NCBI RefSeq assembly: GCF_001661595.2
Contig: NZ_LYPF02000001.1
Location: 1 to 64,000, forward strand
Source of the DNA: Crocinitomix algicola
GTDB taxonomy: Bacteria; Bacteroidota; Bacteroidia; Flavobacteriales_D; Crocinitomicaceae
Direction of reading: 5' to 3'
DNA length: 64,000 nucleotides
Each line of letters starts with the position of its first letter. The first letter of the stretch is position 1. Below are positions 33,894-42,500 of the stretch, in pieces. A program made the translations under genes and the position numbers. The notes under the pieces are model-generated. The model was not told where the DNA came from. It was given only the letters and a program-made list of their open reading frames with translations, and did no database searches.

Positions 33894-36296
33894 TTAAAAA
33901 ATTGCTTTGAGTGAAAGTATTACATTTCTTCCGGATGATACAATCCCTGAACTGTATGGCCGGTACCGTTGATCTGTAATGTTTTCAATTCCGCCACTCA
34001 CACTTAGGTGATCTGTGAAGCGATACATTGCTTTTAAATTAATCGTATACCATGCCGGTGAATAGGGATTCCCATTATCATCAATTGCATACATATAATC
34101 TTTAGATATTTCTTCGATTGACATATCTTCAAACGCCTTTTCTCCGCTGTATTGACTGTTGAATTCAATCGATAAATGATTCTTTTGATATTTTAGACGA
34201 CTAATACCAAACCAAGGTGCTGCATGTCGAGATGGACTTATGCTTCCATCATCTAACTCTTCTTCACCCAATTGATAGTTAAAACGTGAGTTTATTGAGA
34301 ATCCTCCTCCTAATTTTAACTCAAACCCTGCTTGAAGGCCATAAACTGTAGCAACAGCGGCGTTTTGAATGGCTTGGACTTTACTCATTTCACCATCATA
34401 ATTGATACTGTCGGCGCCGTTAAGCTGATAATCCCTTCGTACCAAGGCATTGTCCAAAAGTGTATAAAAACCTGTGATATCCAATTTTAACGTGTTGCCG
34501 AAAATTTTTGTGATACTTAATTCGCCATTATAAGCATATTCTGCTTCTAAATTGGGGTTGGGTACTACTACTGCACCAGGTTCAGAATCAAAAACTTTTC
34601 CAATATCATCAACATTTGGCGCCCGATATGCTGTTGAAAAATTTGCTGAAATAGACCAGTTTTTGGTTGGATGATAGACAGTTCCTATACTTCCTGTTAA
34701 AGCTCCATTATTTAGTGAAGCCGAGGTAAAAGGGAAATCATAAAAGCTTGTATCAAAATCAGCGTTTATTTGAAACTGACTGTACCTTATACCTGCAGTT
34801 AAAATTAGCTTTTCATTTGCTTTGAACTCATTCGTAATGTATATGCCTGTAGACATCCAATCTGCTTGTGGATATCGAGATGGTCCAGCACTTTGTTCAC
34901 CAGTAGAAATATCTTCGTTAATTCCGCGTGAATCAACTTCGTTTAAAACAAATTCTCCACCGTACTTTAAGGTATTTCTCTTTCCTAAAGACTTTATAAA
35001 ATCAATATTTCCACTATAGGCTATTACATTTTCGATTCGGGTTTCACGGTCATTTTTATTAAAATCACGACTGATTCTACTTTCTTCAAAACTTTGTTGT
35101 GCAAGTCTAATCGACATTTGATCGTAAATTTTATTACCATGAGAATGAGTAATATTTAAATTATTCATCATCCATTTTTGAGGACCATAACTCCATTCTC
35201 CATATCTTGGTAGACCATCTTTGTAACGAATGTGCCGATCGTATCGTGAATAACTTGAACTTTCTGATAAATGGAAGCCATATTCGAAATTCCAATTCTT
35301 ATTCGGTTTAAATCTTACCTTTTGCATAAGATTAATTTGGCTATAACCAGTTGGATTTTGGATCAAAGGATCTTCGTTTTCTACAATCACATCCATACTA
35401 TCCTGCCGTTGAACATAAAACGGTCTCAAATATTCATCAGGTCCATGAGAACCCATTCGCAAATCGCCAAATTCACTTGAGGTAAAACTGGTTACCATAG
35501 CCCACTTTTTCCAACCAACATTCACATCAAAATGTACTGTTTTTTCATTGCTTGAACTGGCATATCGGCTTACCGCACTTCCATTAATTAGTGGCTTGTC
35601 TGTATAGGATAGTTCAGGTGTTCTTGTTCTAAAACTCATAACAGCACCTATCGCATCACTTCCGTATATAACCGATCCCGGTCCGAATAGAATTTCAGTT
35701 GCCTCCATCGAAAAAGCGTCTAAAGAAATTACGTTTTGTATGTTTCCACCTCTAAATATCGCATTGTTCATTCGAACTCCGTCAATAGTGTAGAGTAGTC
35801 GGTTTGTAGCAAACCCTCTAATCATTGGGCTACCACCACCAAGTTGACTCTTTTGAATGAATACTTCTCCTGAACTGCCTAGTAAATCTGCTGCTGTTTG
35901 TGGGTTTTGCAAGGCAATTTCACGAGGTGAAATCCCTACAATTCTTGCTGGGATATCATCTACATTTTGAGCCCACTTGCTAGCTGATACAATTACAGCA
36001 TCACCTGAAAACGCGAATGGTTCCAGTTGTATTATACGATCATTACTAATTAAATCTTGGTACGATTTGACTTGACGCTTGTAACCAATTTTCAACAATT
36101 GAATGTAATCAAGATTTTCAAATTCAGAAATGTCTACTTGACCCAAAGAATTGGTCATAGTTATCAAACTTGGGGTATTACTTATTATTGAAGCATCCTG
36201 TATTGGATCCCCCGTGTTTTTATCAATAAGTGTAATCACTTGTGCGTTTACGTTGTTGCACACGATTAACACCATAAAAAAAAATATTTTTTTCAT
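33894..36296 (-). CDS. TonB-dependent outer membrane receptor (heme/metal receptor-like)
   Basis: An 800-residue receptor. A signal peptide ends NNVNAQ. An N-terminal carboxypeptidase-regulatory-like domain (about residues 20-95) is followed by the plug, with TAADLLGSSGEVFIQKSQLGG, PMIRGFATNRLLYTIDGVRM and GPGSVIYGSDAIGAVM. The beta-barrel ends in LSLKAIF with terminal Phe. The plug motif resembles heme or hemoglobin receptors such as HmuR, but no heme lyase or hemophore genes are adjacent. The gene lies downstream of a small protein of a family that, from memory, is often found beside metal-related receptors. The substrate is therefore unresolved. Confidence 0.9.
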   Translation of the reverse strand: MKKIFFFMVLIVCNNVNAQVITLIDKNTGDPIQDASIISNTPSLITMTNSLGQVDISEFENLDYIQLLKIGYKRQVKSYQDLISNDRIIQLEPFAFSGDAVIVSASKWAQNVDDIPARIVGISPREIALQNPQTAADLLGSSGEVFIQKSQLGGGSPMIRGFATNRLLYTIDGVRMNNAIFRGGNIQNVISLDAFSMEATEILFGPGSVIYGSDAIGAVMSFRTRTPELSYTDKPLINGSAVSRYASSSNEKTVHFDVNVGWKKWAMVTSFTSSEFGDLRMGSHGPDEYLRPFYVQRQDSMDVIVENEDPLIQNPTGYSQINLMQKVRFKPNKNWNFEYGFHLSESSSYSRYDRHIRYKDGLPRYGEWSYGPQKWMMNNLNITHSHGNKIYDQMSIRLAQQSFEESRISRDFNKNDRETRIENVIAYSGNIDFIKSLGKRNTLKYGGEFVLNEVDSRGINEDISTGEQSAGPSRYPQADWMSTGIYITNEFKANEKLILTAGIRYSQFQINADFDTSFYDFPFTSASLNNGALTGSIGTVYHPTKNWSISANFSTAYRAPNVDDIGKVFDSEPGAVVVPNPNLEAEYAYNGELSITKIFGNTLKLDITGFYTLLDNALVRRDYQLNGADSINYDGEMSKVQAIQNAAVATVYGLQAGFELKLGGGFSINSRFNYQLGEEELDDGSISPSRHAAPWFGISRLKYQKNHLSIEFNSQYSGEKAFEDMSIEEISKDYMYAIDDNGNPYSPAWYTINLKAMYRFTDHLSVSGGIENITDQRYRPYSSGIVSSGRNVILSLKAIF

Positions 36297-36376
36297 GTAT
36301 ATATTTTATTTAACAATAATTGTGGACTGTCCTTTTATGAACAGTAATTTTTTTCGAATTCAATCGAATTTATTGA

Positions 36377-36790
36377 TTAAATAAATTGAGGCGGAGGGGT
36401 GGGAGGTGAGTTTTTGTATTGGTAGTGAATTGGAACATAAAAATAGCTCTGCTTTTTGCTAATTATTTTTGGTGGAATGATTGCGACATTTGATTTCGGG
36501 ATAAATAACGATAGTGAAAGTCGGTCGAGTTGTTTCTTTTGATTCTTTTTACTAGCTCCATAAAGTAAATTACTAATTAGCTTATCCAAGGCTTGGTTTT
36601 CAGCCGATTCTTTAACATCTTTCCAGCAAATTAGTTCCCATTTGCCTTGTCTATATGAACGTCGTACAACATCATACATTATTCCGTTAAATTCAAATTC
36701 TTCTGAATGTTCCCAATACAATTCTTTCAGCTCGTCATCTGTAAATTCAAAATGAGTAAGCTCTTCATCCTCCATGCCATTGAGAATCAT
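36377..36790 (-). CDS. small Bacteroidetes-specific protein preceding a TonB receptor; start uncertain
   Basis: From the first ATG the protein has 137 residues with EELTHFEFTDDEL, then WEHSEEFEFNGIMYDVVRRS and a C-terminal PPTPPPQFI. The frame is open upstream of this ATG and codes for a hydrophobic helix (GSFVGLICVFGYIIHGI) and then a basic stretch. From memory, members of this small family carry just such a transmembrane helix. The complete protein therefore probably starts near 36889, where an ATA precedes the helix; no in-frame ATG, GTG or TTG was seen there. It lies 80 nt upstream of the TonB receptor on the same strand. Function unknown. Confidence 0.7.
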   Translation of the reverse strand: MILNGMEDEELTHFEFTDDELKELYWEHSEEFEFNGIMYDVVRRSYRQGKWELICWKDVKESAENQALDKLISNLLYGASKKNQKKQLDRLSLSLFIPKSNVAIIPPKIISKKQSYFYVPIHYQYKNSPPTPPPQFI

Positions 36791-36954
36791 TTTTTTTACA
36801 GACTTTTTAATCGCTTTTTTTTCAAGATTAATTCCATGAATTATATAACCAAAAACACAAATCAGGCCAACAAATGAGCCAATCGTTATTTTATTTTGAT
36901 ATTTTCTAAAAAAGAGAAAGATAACGCAATGAAATTCGTAGTTAATAAAAAGAC

Positions 36955-36993
36955 GTAAAAATCCGCTAAAACGTACGTTCAGCGGATTTTAAA
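36955..36993 (-). terminator. terminator of the 3-hydroxyacyl-CoA dehydrogenase gene
   Basis: A 10-bp stem AAAATCCGCT (36958-36967) pairs with AGCGGATTTT (36981-36990), with an ACGTACGT palindrome in the loop. It lies just after the gene's stop at 37000. Confidence 0.8.
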
Positions 36994-36999
36994 ATTTGA

Positions 37000-37890
37000 T
37001 TATTTTTTAAAATTGTCAGCGACAATTAAATCTTTCGTTCCATGTGTCCAGCTGTAAAATCCTTCTCCAGATTTAACTCCTAGCTTTCCAGCGGTTACCA
37101 TATTTACTAATAAAGGGCATGGAGCATATTTATCATTACCTAAACCTTCGTGAAGCACACGTAGAATCGCAAGACAAACATCTAATCCTATAAAATCAGC
37201 AAGTTGTAACGGTCCCATTGGGTGAGCCATTCCTAATTTCATAACAGTATCAATTTCTTCAACACCAGCTACGCCTTCATTTAACGTTATGATTGCTTCA
37301 TTAATCATAGGCATTAAAATCCTATTTGCGACAAAACCAGGATAATCATTAACTTCTACAGGAACTTTAGAAAGTGATTTAGAAACTTCCATGATTGTTT
37401 CTGTTACAGCATCAGAAGTTGAATAGCCTCGAATTATTTCAACCAATTTCATAATAGGCACTGGATTCATAAAGTGCATTCCAATTACGTTTTCAGGTTT
37501 ATTCGTTACTGCAGCAATTTGTGTGATTGATATTGAAGATGTATTGGTGGCTAAAATACATGCGTCATTTGTGTTGTCATCAATATCCTTGAAGATTTTA
37601 AGTTTTAAATCAACATTTTCAGTGGCAGCCTCAACAACCAATTCCGCATTAGAAACTCCCGTTTTTAAGTCGGTTACCGTTTTAATATTATTTAATGTGG
37701 CATCTTTATCAGCAGTGGTTATCTTTTCTTTAGCAACCATTCTATCTAAATTTTTACTGATTTTAGCGATTGCCTTGTCTAGAGCTTCTTGTGATATGTC
37801 AACTAAAGTAACTTGGTAATTGTTTTGTGCAAACACATGTGCAATCCCATTTCCCATTGTTCCTGCTCCAATAACGGTAATATTTTTCAT
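37000..37890 (-). CDS. 3-hydroxybutyryl-CoA dehydrogenase
   Basis: A 296-residue NAD-dependent dehydrogenase of short-chain 3-hydroxyacyl-CoA. It has the N-terminal Rossmann motif VIGAGTMGNGIAHVFAQ, the catalytic segment ATNTSSISITQIAA, and GMHFMNPVPIMKLVEIIRG containing the catalytic His. NDYPGFVANRILMPMINEA and the C-terminal helical domain GPLQLADFIGLDVCL follow. The length fits the single-domain enzyme (Hbd/PaaH), not the fused beta-oxidation protein. It is transcribed alone, with its own -7 box and terminator. A role in fatty acid or butyryl-CoA metabolism is expected. Confidence 0.94.
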   Translation of the reverse strand: MKNITVIGAGTMGNGIAHVFAQNNYQVTLVDISQEALDKAIAKISKNLDRMVAKEKITTADKDATLNNIKTVTDLKTGVSNAELVVEAATENVDLKLKIFKDIDDNTNDACILATNTSSISITQIAAVTNKPENVIGMHFMNPVPIMKLVEIIRGYSTSDAVTETIMEVSKSLSKVPVEVNDYPGFVANRILMPMINEAIITLNEGVAGVEEIDTVMKLGMAHPMGPLQLADFIGLDVCLAILRVLHEGLGNDKYAPCPLLVNMVTAGKLGVKSGEGFYSWTHGTKDLIVADNFKK

Positions 37891-37918
37891 AAAATCCTGT
37901 TTTTCTTTTTTAGATTGC

Positions 37919-37926
37919 CAAATATA
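37919..37926 (-). promoter_or_regulatory. Bacteroidetes -7 promoter box for the hydroxyacyl-CoA dehydrogenase
   Basis: On the minus strand TATATTTG fits TAnnTTTG, 28 nt before the ATG at 37890. Confidence 0.45.
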
Positions 37927-38030
37927 AGGTTTTAATCATATTTTTTTTTCCAAAATGTTTGGAATATTTGGTGAGCCAAGAGGTCTTGTACAATCTTTGT
38001 TAAAATCATAAACTTCTTAATAACATTGTT

Positions 38031-38038
38031 TATTTTTG
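38031..38038 (+). promoter_or_regulatory. Bacteroidetes -7 promoter box abutting a GTG start
   Basis: TATTTTTG fits TAnnTTTG and ends 4 nt before the GTG at 38043, so the transcript would begin at about the start codon. Confidence 0.45.
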
Positions 38039-38042
38039 AGTT

Positions 38043-38984
38043 GTGAAATCAGAAACTGGAATTAAAAATAAGGGTGGTTCGGTGATATTATTGGGAATCG
38101 TATCAGCAATAATTACGATGCCAATATTTATTTTGCTTTATAAATACTTTCCTTCAATAGAAATAGGTAGTATAAGGTTGGATCATATCGTGCTATTTTT
38201 AGTCCTTTTTTTTGTGTTCTATTTTTTGCTTAAAAAGTTAAGGATAATTGTCTATTTTCTTTTAATAGGAGGCTTAGTTTTAGTGACCATAACAAATTTC
38301 TCTGGAACGTATACATTACAAAATCTATATCATGATTATGCTCAACTATTGTATGATTTATCGGATAATTCGCTTCAACAAAAATTTGATAAGCAAGGAA
38401 CATTTTTCAGAAAAGAAAAACAATTGCGAGAATCGATCGACTTTACAAATCCAATTGTCAGAAATTATGCAACAAGTGCGGCAATAAAGCACTTTGAGGA
38501 GGATGCTCACTTGTCCCAAAATAGAAAGTGGGTCCAGTTTTTTAGTGTGTTTAAAGAGATATATACAAATTGGAAATATGTCTATGACCCGATTGATGGA
38601 GATTATTACGCGAAAGCTTCAGAGTCTATAGGGCAACTAAAAGATGATGGCTTTTTTAAAGGGGATTGTGATGATTACTCTATTATGATTGCTGCAGCCA
38701 TAAAAGCAATTGGAGGAGAGGTTCGACTTGTAAGAACTGAAGTGGAACAAAATGGAAGAACGGTTGGTCACATGTATCCCGAAGTGAAAATAGGGGATGA
38801 TAAAGATCTTGAATTTGTTGTCTACTTAATTAAAAATGTATTTTTTGTAGAAGAAGCTAGAGGCAAATCAATTTTTTATTATGAAGATACGAAAGGATTA
38901 ATTTGGCTAAATTTTGATTATAACGATCGCTACCCTGGAGGAAAGTACATGAGTAAAATTCGTGAGAGTGAAATCGTTATATAA
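38043..38984 (+). CDS. membrane protein with transglutaminase-like domain
   Basis: The 313-residue protein begins with two or three transmembrane helices (about residues 15-100: VILLGIVSAIITMPIFILLY and two further segments). A transglutaminase-like fold follows. Its catalytic signature is GDCDDYSIMIAAAIKAIGG, with the candidate Cys near residue 210, then VGHMYPEV supplying the His. In this family such domains act as cysteine proteases or remain inactive. The GTG start is directly behind a promoter box, so the mRNA is predicted leaderless. Function and substrate unknown. Confidence 0.82.
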   Translation: MKSETGIKNKGGSVILLGIVSAIITMPIFILLYKYFPSIEIGSIRLDHIVLFLVLFFVFYFLLKKLRIIVYFLLIGGLVLVTITNFSGTYTLQNLYHDYAQLLYDLSDNSLQQKFDKQGTFFRKEKQLRESIDFTNPIVRNYATSAAIKHFEEDAHLSQNRKWVQFFSVFKEIYTNWKYVYDPIDGDYYAKASESIGQLKDDGFFKGDCDDYSIMIAAAIKAIGGEVRLVRTEVEQNGRTVGHMYPEVKIGDDKDLEFVVYLIKNVFFVEEARGKSIFYYEDTKGLIWLNFDYNDRYPGGKYMSKIRESEIVI

Positions 38985-39074
38985 ATTGTAACAATGTTCG
39001 CAACAATTTAATCAATCATATTATTTGTCTGTAAAGGATTTTGTACTATCTTTTTAATTCCAAATTTTAACTAC

Positions 39075-39437
39075 ATGGATTTAAAGAAGTATAACTTTAC
39101 TTGCCCGCACTGTAAACAAATCCTAAATGAAGGGGATGAAATTGAACTTGTCACCAAGCGTAACCATGGTGATAATGGTCGTATTTATCTTTCAGTTGCT
39201 TTTGGAAATTATACCTATAAACATATTCCAGATACTGATTTCCAAAAAGGAGAATTGGTTGAGTTTCATTGCCCAAAATGCGGGAGTAATTTAGCCTCAA
39301 AAATATATGAAAACTTCGCGTCTCTTAATATGCAAGTCGATACAAATATTAATTTTGAAGTTATTTTTTCAAGAATAGCAGGCGAACGTAAAACATATGT
39401 GGTTACTGAAGATGGAATAGAGACTTATCAAGGTTAA
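39075..39437 (+). CDS. small zinc-ribbon protein
   Basis: A 120-residue cytosolic protein with two cysteine knuckles: CPHCK near residues 10-14 and CPKCG near residues 70-74. The spacing suits a single zinc ribbon split by a beta-rich insertion. The rest (FEVIFSRIAGERKTYVVTEDG) suggests a compact beta domain. I do not recognise a named family or function. It stands alone between the transglutaminase-like gene and the alpha-2-macroglobulin gene. Confidence 0.75.
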   Translation: MDLKKYNFTCPHCKQILNEGDEIELVTKRNHGDNGRIYLSVAFGNYTYKHIPDTDFQKGELVEFHCPKCGSNLASKIYENFASLNMQVDTNINFEVIFSRIAGERKTYVVTEDGIETYQG

Positions 39438-39550
39438 ATCAAATAATTTTAATTTCCCTACAAATAATAAACATCTTTATTTCTTTAAATAGAGTTAAAC
39501 TGTAGTTAGGTTTTTCGTTGTACATTCGTGTAGAACAATAACCTATCGTC

Positions 39551-42500
39551 ATGAAAAATTTAATTTTACCTGCTTTAATTGGAGTATTTCTATATGCTTG
39601 TTCAGGTGCAAAACAAACAGAACAAGGAGAATTTGTTAAAGTAAACCCCGAGTTTGCGGCATACATTTCTTCTTTTACTGGTGGAACTATAGCAACCGAT
39701 GCACAAGTTAAAGTTCAATTTAATCAAGAAATTGATGAATCAATTCGAGCCAAAAATTTAAATGATATTTTTGATTTAGATCCTTATGTTGATGGAGAAG
39801 TTGAATGGGTTGATAATAGTACGATTGCGTTTGTTCCATCTGAATTTCTAGCGCCTGGAACGCGTTACAAAGTGAGTTTAAGCCTCACTGATATAATTGA
39901 AGTGTCGGAGGAACTAGAAGTCTTTGAATTTAATTTTAGAACTTTAAAACCGAGCTTAAAAGTAGAAATTGATCGTTTTCAATCGTATGATGAGTGGAAT
40001 TATTCGAAGCAGAAATTAATTGGCCACGTTAGCTTTACTGGAAATATTGATTCCACCCAAATTAAAAACCTCATAATTGCTAACCAAAATGGTCGCGATT
40101 TGAAAGTAAAATTGAACCGAAAGAGTAAACAATCTTATGGTTTTACGGTAGAGAATATTGTGCGAAATAATCAACGTTCAAATCTCGTTTTTCAATGGGA
40201 TGGTGATAAAATTGGAATTCCAGCCGAGGGTAAAAAAAAGATTCAAATTCCAGCACTTGATGAATTCGTAGTTTTAGATTATGAAGTTATTCAATCGCCT
40301 CAGCAAGCGATTAAAATCCACTTTTCGGATCCTTTAAACAGTGAACAACAACTGGAAGGATTAGTTTATTTGGATAACGAAGATGTCAAAATAGTCGCCG
40401 ATGAACAAGTGGTTATCTTATATCCAGAAAACAGAGTAGTAGGAGATGTGAAATTGAAAATCTCTGGTGACTTAAAGAATTCTAATGGGAAGAGAATTGA
40501 CAATTCAATATCAAGAAATTTTTATTTTGAAGATATTTCACCGGACATAGAATTGGTAGGAGATGGTAATATCGTACCAAAATCGGGGAGTGCCCATTTC
40601 CCTTTTAAAGCAGTTAACCTTACTGACGTAGACCTGACTATCACAAAAATCTATGAAGACAATGTAATTCAGTTTTTGCAAGTCAACAATTATGATGGTA
40701 CATACCAATTAAGACGAGTAGCCAAAGAAGTATTTAAAGAACGGATTGAATTGAACCCTGAAGGTGATTTGGATTTAAGGTACTGGAACCATTTCTCTAT
40801 TGATTTATCTAAATTTGTAAACCTTGATTTAGGAGCAATTTATCGTGTTGAATTAACGGCTCGTAAAGATTATTCATTGTACAACTGTCACGACGAAAAC
40901 ACCCAAGAACAAACCATGACACCATTTAGTTTTGTTTCACAAAACGAACCATGGAATGAAGACGATTGGGGCGATCACTATTATTATTATGACGATTATG
41001 ACTACGATTATAATTATCGCGAGCGAAATGATCCTTGCAAAGATTCTTATTATCGAAATAAAAAATTTGCAAGAAATATTTTAATCTCAGATTTAGGAAT
41101 AATTGCAAAAGCTGGTGCCGATAAAACAATGCATGTTGTTGTTTCAGATTTAAATTCTACGCATCCAATAGCTGGAGCGAAAGTAAGTTTTTATGATTAT
41201 CAACGACAATTTTTAGGAGAATCTACTACCGACGAAGAGGGGATGTTGGCCCTAAAAATTGATAGAAAGCCTTTTGTTTTAATCGCTGAAAAAAATGGGC
41301 AAAAAGGCTACTTAAAACTTAAAGATGGGGAGAGTTTATCTTTGAGTAAATTTGATGTTTCAGGAGCTACAATACAACACGGTGTTAAAGGATTTATCTA
41401 TACAGAAAGAGGGGTTTGGAGACCAGGGGATAGTGTTTATGTATCATTTATGTTACAAGATAAATCAGGTCTTTTGCCCAAAAGTCATCCTGTTAAATTT
41501 GAATTAATCAATCCCAAAGGAATTGTTGTAGACGAACAGTTTTCTACTCACGCTATAAATGGAGTTTACGATTTTAGAACTAATACTAATTCAGAAGATA
41601 TTACAGGTAATTATGGAGCTCGCGTAAAAGTCGGAAATCGAACCTTTTATAAGAATATTAAAGTGGAAGCGGTTAAGCCTAATCGTTTAAAAATCGATTT
41701 AAGCTTTGAAAGTGATTTGATTGATAATAATACCAATAGAAGTGTTAATCTTGAATCAAAATGGTTGCATGGGGCCGTTGCTGGAGACCTAAAAACAAAA
41801 GTTGACGTTCATTTATCTGCTACAAAAACAGCGTTTAAAAAATACCATAATTTCGTTTTTGACGATCCTCTCAAAGAATTTTCAGCAGAAGATAAAACAA
41901 TTTTTGAGGGAAAATTAGATGATGCAGGTAAAACAACTTTTGATCACGGAATTAGATTAGAAGCTAATTCTCCAGGAATGTTAAAAGCCTTTTTTACCAC
42001 CAAAGTTTTTGAAAAAGGAGGGGATTTTAGTATAGATCGAACATCAGTTAATTTTTCGCCGTATGATGAATATGTGGGCATTCGTGTGCCAGAAGGAGAT
42101 TTATATGGCGGAGCACTGGTAACAGATCAAAATCATTTGGTGGATATCGTCACTGTTAATGAAAGAGGGAAACTTGTTGAAAGTAATGTAACTGTAACAA
42201 CTTATAAACTTGCTTGGAGATGGTGGTGGGATTCGTACGACAACGATTTGGCGAGTTTTATCGCTCGCTCCGGAACAGTGCCTTTAGATCGCGAAAATTT
42301 GAGAACCAGATCAGGTAAGGCACAATACAAGTTTAGAGTTGATCAGCCTGAATGGGGTAGGTATCTTATTTTGGTAGAGAATAAAACTTCTGGTCATGTT
42401 ACAGGACAAATCGTTTATGTGGATTGGCCTTATTATGCGAGATCGAATAGAAAAAATTCAGAAAACGCCACGATGTTAACTTTTTCTACCGATAAAGAGA

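Noticed and set aside
36788-36837. Alternative small frame starting at an ATG near 36836 on the minus strand upstream of the receptor-linked gene
   Set aside because: It ends after about 13 codons, while the frame of the gene itself codes for the expected helix, so no separate gene is likely.
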